DNA of 64,000 bases from Streptomyces sp. cf386. Its GTDB lineage: Bacteria > Actinomycetota > Actinomycetes > Streptomycetales > Streptomycetaceae. The notes under the pieces are model-generated. The model was given only the letters and a program-made list of their open reading frames with translations, was not told the origin of the DNA and did no database searches. Of this stretch, positions 26,232-34,212 are shown piece by piece. Made by a program: the position numbers and the translations under genes. The stretch lies in the NCBI RefSeq assembly GCF_900103585.1, contig NZ_FNHV01000009.1:360317-424316 (forward strand). The letters are read 5' to 3'. Positions within the stretch are counted from its first letter, which is position 1. Each line of letters opens with the position of its first letter.

Positions 26232-27679
26232 GCGGAAGCATCTGGATGCCGCCCGGCTCCCGCCCCGACACCCTGCCCGCCATCCCGCGCCAGCGCATCA
26301 AGCCCAGCTGGGCTCAGCCCGACCCCCTCGACGAACTCGCCGAACGCCTCGACGACTTCATAGCCGCCGCCGTCCACCCCGACGAGATCGCCGCGCTCCT
26401 GGAGTCCGACGGACTGTCGGACGACCAGATACGCGAGCGCTACGGCGTCAAGAACTCCTTCGCGCTCGCCGAGGAGCTGTACGAGCGGGTCGAGCGCCGC
26501 TACCCCGAACCGGACGGCCCGGTCCACGACCCCTGGCAGGTGGGCCTGCTCGGCTGCCTCCTCAGGGGCGTCGTCTTCGCCCTCCCCGGCCTCGGCTACG
26601 TCCTCGGCGGCCCCCTCCTCGCCGGCCCGCACGACGACTTCGGCCTCCCCGCGGGCACGGTCCCGCTGCTGGCCGGCGCCCTGGTCGGCTGGACCTGGAA
26701 CCAGGGCCTCGCGCACCGGGCGTACTCCTGGCTCGGGCTGGGCGACCGGGATGCGGCGCGCCGGTCGCTGCTGCTCGGCGCGCCGGCGGGCGCGTTGCTC
26801 GGCTCCCTGGTCGCGTTGGCCGTCGCGGGCGCCGCCCAGCCGGTCGCCGTCGCCTTCGCAGCCGGGCAGTCCGTCTACCTGGGCGCGGCCACCGCCCTCC
26901 TGGTGATGAGCCGCGAACGGGCCCTGCTGGCCGCGTTGTTGCCGATGGCGGCGGGAGGGGTGCTGGCGCTGGTCCATCCGGTGCCGGACGCGGCGAGACT
27001 GATCCTGTTGCTGGGTTCGCTGACGGTGGTGGCGCTTCTCGGCCTACGTGAGGTCGCGCCCCTGAAGGGGCGCGGGACTGTACTGAATGTGGGCCCCCGT
27101 CTCTCCGCATCCCTCCCGTACGCCCTGTTCGGCCTGGCCACCGGCGTCCTCGTCCTCTACACGGCCCTGGGCGACTTCCTCACCGGCGAGCAGCGCAGCG
27201 CCATCGCCGCCCCGGCCGCAGTGGCCCTCACCCTCAGCATGGGCCCCGCCGAATGGCTGCTGTACCGCTTCCGCAGCGGCAGCCTGGCGGGCCTGCGCTC
27301 CAGCAGCACACCGAGGGCGTTCTGGCGGACCACGGTGCTCACCGTCCTGAAGTGCCTCTCCGGCTACCTGCTCGCCCTCCTCGTGCTCAGCCTCGCCACC
27401 TCGGCCCTGTGGCCGCACGCCCCCGGCATCGCAGGCGTCCGCCTCGCCGGACTGCTCCTGCTGGGCGTGGTCCTGTGGACGGGCCTGCTGCTCCAGTCCT
27501 TCGGCGCGGTGCTCAGCGCGGCGGCGATCTGCTGTGCGGCGGCGCTCGCCCAGTCGGTGGCCCTGGTGACGCACGCGGGCAGCCCGCACTGGATCGGCCT
27601 GATCGTCCACGGGACGGCGGCGGTGGCCCAGGCCACCCTCGTCTGCGCCCTGTTGGGGAGAGTGACCGCCCACCGATGA
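26228..27679 (+). CDS. polytopic membrane protein, candidate polysaccharide exporter partner of the PelF-like enzyme
   Basis: A 483-residue protein starting at GTG 26228 inside the PelF-like stop codon (GTGA overlap). Residues 1-100 are hydrophilic and helical (DELAERLDDFIAAAVHPDEI, ERYGVKNSFALAEELYERV). The rest holds about 12 predicted membrane helices. Position after pelF and size match PelG, a 12-helix Wzx-like transporter of Pel, but I see no diagnostic PelG motif, so this is an analogy by context. A copy of a dispersed GC-rich hairpin repeat lies inside the gene and encodes EVAPLKGRGTV between two helices. It overlaps the next gene by ATGA. Confidence 0.65.
   Translation: MSGSIWMPPGSRPDTLPAIPRQRIKPSWAQPDPLDELAERLDDFIAAAVHPDEIAALLESDGLSDDQIRERYGVKNSFALAEELYERVERRYPEPDGPVHDPWQVGLLGCLLRGVVFALPGLGYVLGGPLLAGPHDDFGLPAGTVPLLAGALVGWTWNQGLAHRAYSWLGLGDRDAARRSLLLGAPAGALLGSLVALAVAGAAQPVAVAFAAGQSVYLGAATALLVMSRERALLAALLPMAAGGVLALVHPVPDAARLILLLGSLTVVALLGLREVAPLKGRGTVLNVGPRLSASLPYALFGLATGVLVLYTALGDFLTGEQRSAIAAPAAVALTLSMGPAEWLLYRFRSGSLAGLRSSSTPRAFWRTTVLTVLKCLSGYLLALLVLSLATSALWPHAPGIAGVRLAGLLLLGVVLWTGLLLQSFGAVLSAAAICCAAALAQSVALVTHAGSPHWIGLIVHGTAAVAQATLVCALLGRVTAHR
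27052..27081. repeat. dispersed GC-rich hairpin inside a coding sequence
   Basis: A perfect 8-bp stem CGCGCCCC-TGAA-GGGGCGCG (27055-27074), preceded by GGT and followed by GGACTGT, matches the intergenic element seen at 3.75, 17.03, 60.9 and 62.35 kb. Here it is in frame within the polytopic membrane protein gene, in a loop between predicted helices. Confidence 0.65.
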
Positions 27680-28344
27680 ATGACCGCACACCGATGAGAG
27701 ATCTGCTGATCCCGTACTACGAGCACCCGTCCGTCCGCCCCGCCGAATGGGACGCGATCATCGCGGCGGCGCCCCGCCTCTGCGGCGTCGTAGTGAACCC
27801 GGCCAGCGGCCCCGGCGAAACGCCCGACCAGGCGTTCGCCGAGGTCGCGGCCCGGCTCCGGGAAGCGGACGTGCGGGTGCTCGGCTACGCCGACACCGAC
27901 TACGGTCGCAGGCCGACCGCCGACGTCGTACGCGACCTCGTGCGGCACCGCGACTGGTACGGCGCGGACGGCGTCTTCCTCGACCAAGTCGCCGCGGGCC
28001 GCGAGGAGTTCCCGTACTACCAGCGGCTCGCGACGGCGGCCTGGGGCGCCGGCTACGGCACGCTCACCCTGAACCACGGCACGACACCGCACCCCTCGTA
28101 CGCCAGGATCGCCGACGTCCTGGTCACCTTCGAGGGCACCTGGGCGACGTACACCCGCCTCGGCCCGCAGCAGTGGCGGGGCGGCGGGGGAGTGCGGCTG
28201 TGCCATCTGGTGTACGGCGTCCCGCCCGACGTCGATCTCACGGAGCCGGCGCGCGATCGCGGGGCCACGGTGCACTGCGCGGTGCCGGGGATCGGCGATC
28301 ACCCGTGGGGGACCTTGCCGCACGCACTGGCGCCGACCGGTTGA
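27676..28344 (+). CDS. spherulin-4 (GH135-like) glycoside hydrolase family protein
   Basis: A 222-residue TIM-barrel-type protein of the spherulation-specific family 4. It starts LLIPYYEHPSVRPAEWDAII and has GVVVNPASGPGE, the signature strand that gives the family its look. Candidate active-site residues, by analogy with fungal Sph3 as I recall it, are Asp in GVFLDQV, Asn in TLNHGT and Glu in VTFEGTW. Sph3 cleaves galactosaminogalactan. Unlike a secreted hydrolase, this protein has no signal peptide, so it may act in the cytoplasm or periplasm-facing complex during synthesis. ATG 27676 overlaps the previous stop (ATGA); ATG 27694 is a second choice. Confidence 0.82.
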   Translation: MNDRTPMRDLLIPYYEHPSVRPAEWDAIIAAAPRLCGVVVNPASGPGETPDQAFAEVAARLREADVRVLGYADTDYGRRPTADVVRDLVRHRDWYGADGVFLDQVAAGREEFPYYQRLATAAWGAGYGTLTLNHGTTPHPSYARIADVLVTFEGTWATYTRLGPQQWRGGGGVRLCHLVYGVPPDVDLTEPARDRGATVHCAVPGIGDHPWGTLPHALAPTG

Positions 28345-28356
28345 GATACGGCCGCG

Positions 28357-29142
28357 TCAGCCCAGCGACAGCACCACGAGCGCGGTCGTCGCCGCCGTCT
28401 CCGCGAGGCCGCCGAAGACGTCGCCCGTGATGCCGCCGAAGCGGCGGGTGCAGTGGCGTAGGAGGAGTTCGGCGGCGGCGAGTGCGGCGAGGACCGCGAG
28501 GGCGGTGCGGGCGATGTCGTACGTCCCGAGCAGCGCGCCCGCTGTGGCGGCGACGACGGTCACGGCCAGGGCGACGGCCACCGCGCCCCGTAGCGGGACG
28601 ACTCCGGCCACCGCGGCGCCCAGCCCCTCCGGCCGCGCGGCGGGCACGCCGGTGCGCGCGGCGAGGGTGAGGGCGAGGCGGGCGGCGACGGCCGAGACGA
28701 CGGTGGCGAGGGCGCCCCGGGCCCACGAGTCGTCGTAGAGCCGGGCGAGTGCGGCCACCTGCGCGAGCAGCACGAACACGAGCGTGATGACGCCGAACGG
28801 CCCGATGTCCGACTGCTTCATGATCCGCAGCGCGTCCTCGGCGGGCTTGCCACTGCCGAGCCCGTCCGCGGTGTCGGCGAGCCCGTCGAGATGCAGCCCC
28901 CGGGTCAGTACGGCGGGGACGGCGGCGCCCGCGACGGCGGCGAGGAGGGGACCGGCGCCGAGGAAGAGGAGCAGGAGCGCGACGAGGGCGGCGCCGCAAC
29001 CGAGGACCACCCCGACCAGTGGCGCGCACAGCATCCCGCCACGCGCCGTCTCCCGGTCCCAGCGGCTCACCTGGACGGGCAGCACGCTCAGGGTGCCGAA
29101 GGCGAAGCGGAGGCCGTGGAGCGAGGGCGGGGTCATGGACAC
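28357..29142 (-). CDS. cobS: adenosylcobinamide-GDP ribazoletransferase (cobalamin synthase)
   Basis: Membrane enzyme that joins adenosylcobinamide-GDP and alpha-ribazole, the last stage of cobalamin assembly. The 261-residue protein has the family start LRFAFGTLSVLPV, the conserved acidic motif RGLHLDGLADTADGLGSG (two Asp-containing turns binding Mg), then MKQSDIGPFGV. About seven hydrophobic helices are visible. The gene is convergent with the spherulin-4 gene, with 12 bases between them. CobT and CobU genes follow at 30.7 and 32.9 kb on the same strand, separated by unrelated genes. Confidence 0.95.
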   Translation of the reverse strand: MSMTPPSLHGLRFAFGTLSVLPVQVSRWDRETARGGMLCAPLVGVVLGCGAALVALLLLFLGAGPLLAAVAGAAVPAVLTRGLHLDGLADTADGLGSGKPAEDALRIMKQSDIGPFGVITLVFVLLAQVAALARLYDDSWARGALATVVSAVAARLALTLAARTGVPAARPEGLGAAVAGVVPLRGAVAVALAVTVVAATAGALLGTYDIARTALAVLAALAAAELLLRHCTRRFGGITGDVFGGLAETAATTALVVLSLG

Positions 29143-29209
29143 GTCCGCAGACTAGCCCGGACGTCGTTCCCGCCGGGCAGGCCGTCCCCGTCCCGGACAC
29201 ACTGAAGCC

Positions 29210-29974
29210 ATGGGTGACTGGTGGCAGCGCAACATCATCGAACCGGGAAAACTCCCGCTGCTCCTGGCCCTGACCGCGTTCGTGGTCACCTTCGCCGTCA
29301 CCCGCGTCATCACCCGCCTCATCCGCGCGGGCAAGGGCCCCTTCCGCAACATCAAGAGCGGCACCGTCCACATCCACCACGTGGTCCCCGGAGTCGTCCT
29401 GACGGTCATCGGCGGTTTCTGCGCGGTCGCCGGAGGCCAACGCGGCTTCGGTTCGGCCATGGCCGCCGTGGTCTTCGGGATCGGCGCCGGTCTGGTCATG
29501 GACGAGTTCGCGCTGATCCTGCACCTGGACGACGTCTACTGGACCGAGGACGGCCGCAAGAGCGTCGAGGTGGTCGTGCTCACCGCGGCCCTGGTCGGCC
29601 TGCTCCTCCTGGGCTTCGCCCCCTTCGGGGTCAACGACCTGAACGACGACGAGATGCAGAACCGCGGGACGGTGATCAGCACGATCGCCGGGAACTTCCT
29701 GCTCGCCCTGATCGCCCTGGCCAAGGGCAAGGCCAGGATCGCGCTCTTCGGGGTGATCGTCCCCTTCATCGCCCTGTTCGGCGCCATCCGCCTGGCCCGT
29801 CCCACCTCCCCCTGGGCGAAGCGCTTCTACGGCCGCCGCCCGCGCGCCCGCGCCAAGGCCCAACTGCGCGCCTACCACCACGACCGGCGCTGGGCGGGCC
29901 CCAGCCGCAAACTTCAGGACTGGATCGGCGGCGCACCCGACGCGGAGCCGCCCCGGGCCCTGGAACACCGCTGA
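29210..29974 (+). CDS. conserved integral membrane protein with histidine cluster
   Basis: A 254-residue protein with about five membrane helices (LLLALTAFVVTFAVTRVI, VVLTVIGGFCAVAGG, GSAMAAVVFGIGAGLVM, VVLTAALVGLLLLGFA, and two near 160-195). Between helices it has a conserved-looking HIHHVVPGV and MDEFALILHLDDVYW, His and acidic residues that could bind metal. I do not recognise the family. The C-terminal 70 residues are Arg-rich and cytoplasmic. Its last 61 bases overlap the end of the convergent rhomboid-like gene. Start ATG at 29210 is divergent from cobS with 67 bases between. Confidence 0.8.
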   Translation: MGDWWQRNIIEPGKLPLLLALTAFVVTFAVTRVITRLIRAGKGPFRNIKSGTVHIHHVVPGVVLTVIGGFCAVAGGQRGFGSAMAAVVFGIGAGLVMDEFALILHLDDVYWTEDGRKSVEVVVLTAALVGLLLLGFAPFGVNDLNDDEMQNRGTVISTIAGNFLLALIALAKGKARIALFGVIVPFIALFGAIRLARPTSPWAKRFYGRRPRARAKAQLRAYHHDRRWAGPSRKLQDWIGGAPDAEPPRALEHR

Positions 29975-30612
29975 CGCCACGCGCTCCCCGCGCACAGCGC
30001 CAGCGCCGCCACGATCGCCGCCAGGTGCTCCTTCCCGGCGAGGTTCTCCTTCAGTGCCACCTCGACCACCATCGCCACGATCACCACCCCGGCCGTGACA
30101 TACGCGCCGTACCGCCACCCGAGGAACACCGCCAGCCCCACCACGGCCGCCGACGGTCCCGTGTCCACGACCCGCGCGTCCGAGGCGGGCAGCCCGATCG
30201 GGTGGTCCGGGCCGAGCGCGATGCCCACGCGCGCGTACAGGCTGCCGGCGAGGGTGGCGACGTACGCGACGACGAGGGTCCGCCACCACCCCAGACACAT
30301 CTCGGCGATCCCGAACACGATCAGTATCTGCGCGAGCGCACCCCACACCGGCAGGTCGAGGGCGGGCACAAACAGCGACAACGGCGTCCGCAGGAGAGCC
30401 GGCCAGAGGGGATCCTCGGCCCGGACACCCCCGAGGTTCTGGACGACCCGATACCCCCAGGACTGGTTCTGCACGACGTGCATGACCCCGGTCAGACACA
30501 CGGCCCCGAAAGTCATCGGAACGGCCCACCACCGCCGCGCCACCCACGCCCCCCGCACGGCGAGGTACAGCGACCCCCACTCGGCGCGGGCCAAGCGGGC
30601 GAGGGTGCTCAT
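29914..30612 (-). CDS. rhomboid-like membrane protein
   Basis: A 232-residue polytopic protein with six or so helices. A Ser in TGPSAAVVGLAVFLGW sits where rhomboid proteases carry GxSG, and a His in GKEHLAAIVAAL sits where the catalytic His helix would be. The motif is GPSA rather than GxSG, so activity is doubtful. This matches the rhomboid-like proteins of Streptomyces as I know them. The 3' end overlaps that of the convergent membrane protein gene by 61 bases. It is downstream of cobT on the same strand with 58 bases between, so possibly part of that unit. Confidence 0.78.
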   Translation of the reverse strand: MSTLARLARAEWGSLYLAVRGAWVARRWWAVPMTFGAVCLTGVMHVVQNQSWGYRVVQNLGGVRAEDPLWPALLRTPLSLFVPALDLPVWGALAQILIVFGIAEMCLGWWRTLVVAYVATLAGSLYARVGIALGPDHPIGLPASDARVVDTGPSAAVVGLAVFLGWRYGAYVTAGVVIVAMVVEVALKENLAGKEHLAAIVAALALCAGSAWRQRCSRARGGSASGAPPIQS

Positions 30613-30670
30613 AAGGGGATTATCTGCGCGGAGGGGACGGACTGCGCGTCACCTCCGGTCGGTCTCCGAT

Positions 30671-31789
30671 CTACTCGGTCTCCGACTGCTCCACCGGCTC
30701 GTCGTCCCCCACCGGCTCGTCGTCCCCCGCCGTCTCCGACTCCTTCGGCTTCTCCGGCAGCTCCGCGGCCAGCGCCGCCGCGGCCTGGACCATCGGCAGG
30801 GCCAGCAGGCCGCCGGCCCCCTCGCCGACCTTCACGCCCTGGTCGAGCAGGGGTTCCAGGGCCATGCGGTCCAGTGCCTTCGCCTGCCCCGGCTCCCCGC
30901 TGTTGTGCGCGGCCAGCCACCAGTCCGGCGCCCGGAACGCGATCCGCTGGCCCACCAGCGCACAGGCGGCGACCACGACGCCGTCCAGCACGACGGGCAT
31001 CTTGCGCACCGCGCTCTGCAGCAGGAACCCCGTGATCGCGGCGAGGTCGGCTCCGCCCACCGTCGCGAGCAGCTGCAGCTGGTCCCCGAGCACGGGGCGT
31101 GCCCGGCGCAGCGCGTCCCGGATCGCCGCGCACTTGCGCATCCACGCGAGGTCGTCGATGGCCAGCCCGCCCCGCCCGGTGACCACGGAGGCGTCGGTCC
31201 CGCACAGCGCCGCGACCAGCACCCCGGCCGCGGTCGTCCCGCCGACGCTCACATCGCCGAGCACCACCAGATCCGTACCGGAGTCGGCCTCCTCGTCGGC
31301 CACCGCCACCCCGGCCCGGAAGGCGGCCTCCGCCTCCTCCAGGGTGACCGCGTCCTCGACGTCGATACGACCGCTGCCGCGCCGCACCCGATGCCGTACG
31401 ACCGCCTCCGGCAGTGACTCGGGGTCGCAGTCCAGCGCCATGTCGACGACCCGCACCGGAACCCCGAGCCGCCGCGCGAGCACGGACACGGGCCGGCCGC
31501 CCTCGAGGATCTCCCGCACCAACTCCCCGGCGCCGCCAGCCGGTCGCGCCGAGACACCCAGCTCGGCGACGCCGTGGTCCCCGGCGAACAGGACGACCCG
31601 CGGCCGGTCGATCGGCCGCACCGGCACGGCCGACTGCGCCGCCGACAGCCACTCACCCAGTTCGTCGAGGCGGCCCAGCGCCCCGGGCGGCACGATCTGA
31701 CGCTCACGGCGCGCCTCGGCGTCACGGCGTACCCCACCGTCGGGGCGCTCGATCAGATCAGTGAAGTCGTCGAGATTAAGCGAGCTCAT
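30671..31789 (-). CDS. cobT: nicotinate-nucleotide-dimethylbenzimidazole phosphoribosyltransferase
   Basis: Makes alpha-ribazole phosphate, the lower-ligand precursor that CobS uses. The 372-residue protein starts MSSLNLDDFTDLIERPDGG at ATG 31789; the frame extends to 31831 without similarity. CobT features are GDHGVAELGVSARPAG, GDVSVGGTTAAGVLVAAL (the GEMGIGNTT-type motif, with the acidic and Met positions changed) and the catalytic-Glu segment VGEGAGGLLALPMVQAA. The C-terminal 30 residues are acidic with a short repeat (DDEPVGDDEPV). The substitution in the middle motif seems common in actinobacteria but I cannot verify that here. Confidence 0.93.
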   Translation of the reverse strand: MSSLNLDDFTDLIERPDGGVRRDAEARRERQIVPPGALGRLDELGEWLSAAQSAVPVRPIDRPRVVLFAGDHGVAELGVSARPAGGAGELVREILEGGRPVSVLARRLGVPVRVVDMALDCDPESLPEAVVRHRVRRGSGRIDVEDAVTLEEAEAAFRAGVAVADEEADSGTDLVVLGDVSVGGTTAAGVLVAALCGTDASVVTGRGGLAIDDLAWMRKCAAIRDALRRARPVLGDQLQLLATVGGADLAAITGFLLQSAVRKMPVVLDGVVVAACALVGQRIAFRAPDWWLAAHNSGEPGQAKALDRMALEPLLDQGVKVGEGAGGLLALPMVQAAAALAAELPEKPKESETAGDDEPVGDDEPVEQSETE

Positions 31790-32007
31790 TCGCCGAACAG
31801 TACCGGCACCGGTCGAACAGAACGGCGCCACATGGCCCCCAGGGGCTCCGCCACGTCACCGCCACATCCGCGCGACGTCGTTGCACCCAAGATCGCCATC
31901 CCATACGTTCCGTTTTGCAGTGGATTGTCGGGGCATGCTCGCAGCACCATTCCGCCGTACGCCCGCCGTACGCCCCCCGCCGTACGCTCTAGCGCCCGGG
32001 AGCCGCC

Positions 32008-32892
32008 ATGACCGCGACCGCATCCTCCGAACGACGCCGTGCAGGCTGCGCGTTCACCCTCGCCGCATGCCGGGACCACACCTACGCCCCCCGGTTCCTG
32101 AGACTCGTACGGCAGGCCTCGCCCCGGCACCTGAGAGCCGCGGCCCGTGCGGTGCTTCCCTTCGCCGAGCCGGAGAGCTGGCTGGACGTGGGTACGGGGG
32201 ACGCCCGCTTTCCGGAGGCGGCGAAGGACGTCCTTCCCTACACCGCGTTCGACGGCCTGGACCCGACCCACCGAGTCCTGCACGCGCGCGTGGCCGAGCG
32301 GATCGAGGAGGCCCACGTAGGGCAGCTGACGGACCCTCGGATCACGGCGCGTCTGCGCACCCGCTACGACGTCGTCAGCATGCTCCGCCACCTGGAGCAC
32401 ACCCCGGACCCCCGCGCGGAACTCCGTGCCGCCCTCGCGGTCCTGCGCCCGGGCGGCCATCTCGTCCTCGAACTCCCCAACCCGCGCAGCGCGTTCGCCC
32501 TGCTGTTCGGCGCGGCGTGGATCCCGCAGAGCCCGCACGGACACCTGCATCTGCTGCCTGTGCGCACGCTCCACGAGGAACTGCGGTCCCTGGGCTGCAC
32601 GATCGTGGCGACGGACCGCCGCACCTCGCACATCCCGTACGACCTCGGGGCCACGATCGCCCTGGTGCTGAATCTCCTCCTGGGCCCGGTACTGGCAGTG
32701 CTGGGCGCGCCCCTGGTGGCCGCCGCCTGGGTGATCGACCTGGTCCTGGCCCCCGTGCTCCGCCGCACCCCCCTGTCGAACGGGTACCGAGTCGTCGCCC
32801 GCAAGGAGCCGATCACCCAGAGGGCACCGGCCGCACCGGCAGCACGCACCGCACCGTCAGGACCGACGGCACCCGCATCCCCTCCGGCCTGA
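32008..32892 (+). CDS. class I SAM-dependent methyltransferase with C-terminal hydrophobic segment
   Basis: A 294-residue protein. The SAM-binding motif I is SWLDVGTGDARFPEAA near residues 57-72, and the motif-III region is LRPGGHLVLELPNP. After residue 210 comes a long hydrophobic run (ALVLNLLLGPVLAVLGAPLVAAAWVIDLVLA) that may insert in the membrane, then a Pro/Ala tail. The acceptor may be a lipid or quinone-like molecule; this is inferred from the hydrophobic segment only. Expressed divergently from cobT with about 218 bases between, and convergent with the CobU fusion gene, with four bases between stops. Confidence 0.82.
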   Translation: MTATASSERRRAGCAFTLAACRDHTYAPRFLRLVRQASPRHLRAAARAVLPFAEPESWLDVGTGDARFPEAAKDVLPYTAFDGLDPTHRVLHARVAERIEEAHVGQLTDPRITARLRTRYDVVSMLRHLEHTPDPRAELRAALAVLRPGGHLVLELPNPRSAFALLFGAAWIPQSPHGHLHLLPVRTLHEELRSLGCTIVATDRRTSHIPYDLGATIALVLNLLLGPVLAVLGAPLVAAAWVIDLVLAPVLRRTPLSNGYRVVARKEPITQRAPAAPAARTAPSGPTAPASPPA

Positions 32893-32896
32893 AGTC

Positions 32897-34099
32897 CTAG
32901 CCGCGCAGCACCAGCGCCTGCCCCGCCACCACCAGCACGACCTGCTCGCACTCCCCGGCGAACGCCGCGTTCAGCCGCCCCAGCTCGTCCCGGTACCGGC
33001 GCCCCGACGCCGTCGCCGGCACGATCCCCGACCCCACCTCGTTGGACACGGCGACCACGGTCCGCCGCGTGGCCCGCACCGCGTCCGTCAACTCCCGCAC
33101 CCGTTCCCGCAGTGCCCGCTCCCCGCCCTCGGCCCACACGGCGTCGTCCCACGCTCCGACGGAGTCCATGACATCCGTCAGCCACAGGGACAGACAGTCG
33201 ATCAGCAACGGCGCCCCGTCCTCCGCCAGCAGCGGCACCAGGTCGCAGGTCTCGGCCGTACGCCACGACCCCGGCCGCCGCTCCCGGTGCACGGCGACCC
33301 GCTCCGCCCACTCGGTGTCCCCGCCCCGGGTACCGCCGGTCGCCACGTACAGCACGTCCGGAAAGGCCTCCAGCCGCCGCTCCGCCTCCACCGACTTCCC
33401 GGACCGGGCACCGCCCACCACCAGGGTCCGCCGCGGCACATCGGGCACGTCCTCGTACGCCCCCACCACCAGCGTCGCCCCGTCCGGCACCGCCCGCGCC
33501 CCAGCTGCGGCCAGCCGCCTCCGCAACTCGGCGCCCGGCGGAACGTCATGGTCCAGATGGACGGCGATGACATCCGTCGTCGGCCCGACCGCGCCCACCG
33601 CCCGCAGCTTGGCCAGGGCGTCCGGCCGCCCCACGACATCGGCGACGACCATGTCGTACATCCCGACGGCCCCCTCCTCAAGCCCGGCCGGCGCACCCCC
33701 CGGCGGCAGATACAGCAGCCGCTGCCCGTCCGGCCCGGTCACCGCGTACCCCGTGCCCGGCGAGTCCATCGCCACCGCCCGCACCCGATGCCCCGTCAGC
33801 AGCGCCAACTCCCGCCAGTCCGGCACCCGCCCGGGCTGCGGCAGTCCCGCGGGCACCTCGACGGCGGGCCCGTTGTGCGGATGCGACAGCAACACCTGCC
33901 GAACGCCCGCCAGCGAACGCCCCGCCCGAGCCGCCGCGAACGCCGCCCCGGGCGTCAGATCGAGCAACAGCGCCCCGTCCACGAGCAAGGCGGTCGCCGC
34001 CCGCGCGTCATCACCGAGCGCGCCCGCACAGGCCGCACACGAACAGTCGGGGCGGGGGAGTCCCGCGGGGGCACCGGTGCCGAGGAGAGTCAGTTCCAC
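32897..34099 (-). CDS. cobU: metallo-beta-lactamase-like domain fused to adenosylcobinamide kinase/guanylyltransferase
   Basis: A 400-residue fusion. The C-terminal 175 residues are bifunctional CobU: P-loop GGARSGKSVEAE near residue 232, then LLIDCLSLWLTDVM and VVAVSNEVGSGIVPATASGR, which make adenosylcobinamide-GDP for CobS. The N-terminal 220 residues resemble a metallo-beta-lactamase fold of the PhnP type (MELTLLGTGAPAGLPRPDC, with CSCAAC). The HxHxDH metal motif is degraded to SHPHNGP, so hydrolase activity is unlikely unless other residues supply metals. This fusion places a possible sensor or scaffold on a cobalamin enzyme. Third late-cobalamin gene of the segment. Confidence 0.9.
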   Translation of the reverse strand: MELTLLGTGAPAGLPRPDCSCAACAGALGDDARAATALLVDGALLLDLTPGAAFAAARAGRSLAGVRQVLLSHPHNGPAVEVPAGLPQPGRVPDWRELALLTGHRVRAVAMDSPGTGYAVTGPDGQRLLYLPPGGAPAGLEEGAVGMYDMVVADVVGRPDALAKLRAVGAVGPTTDVIAVHLDHDVPPGAELRRRLAAAGARAVPDGATLVVGAYEDVPDVPRRTLVVGGARSGKSVEAERRLEAFPDVLYVATGGTRGGDTEWAERVAVHRERRPGSWRTAETCDLVPLLAEDGAPLLIDCLSLWLTDVMDSVGAWDDAVWAEGGERALRERVRELTDAVRATRRTVVAVSNEVGSGIVPATASGRRYRDELGRLNAAFAGECEQVVLVVAGQALVLRG

Positions 34100-34212
34100 G
34101 GAGCCGATTTTCGCCTGTCTGCGCAGGTCTCGCGCATCCGACTAGGCTGCGGGCAGGAGCCGGACGTCGATCCGGCTCCTGTTCTGCACGTGCTGACACC
34201 TTGGAGGCCTAC

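Noticed and set aside
28346..34150. Cobalamin riboswitch near cobS, cobT or cobU
   Set aside because: I looked for the B12-box and the conserved core in the short gaps and found none convincing.
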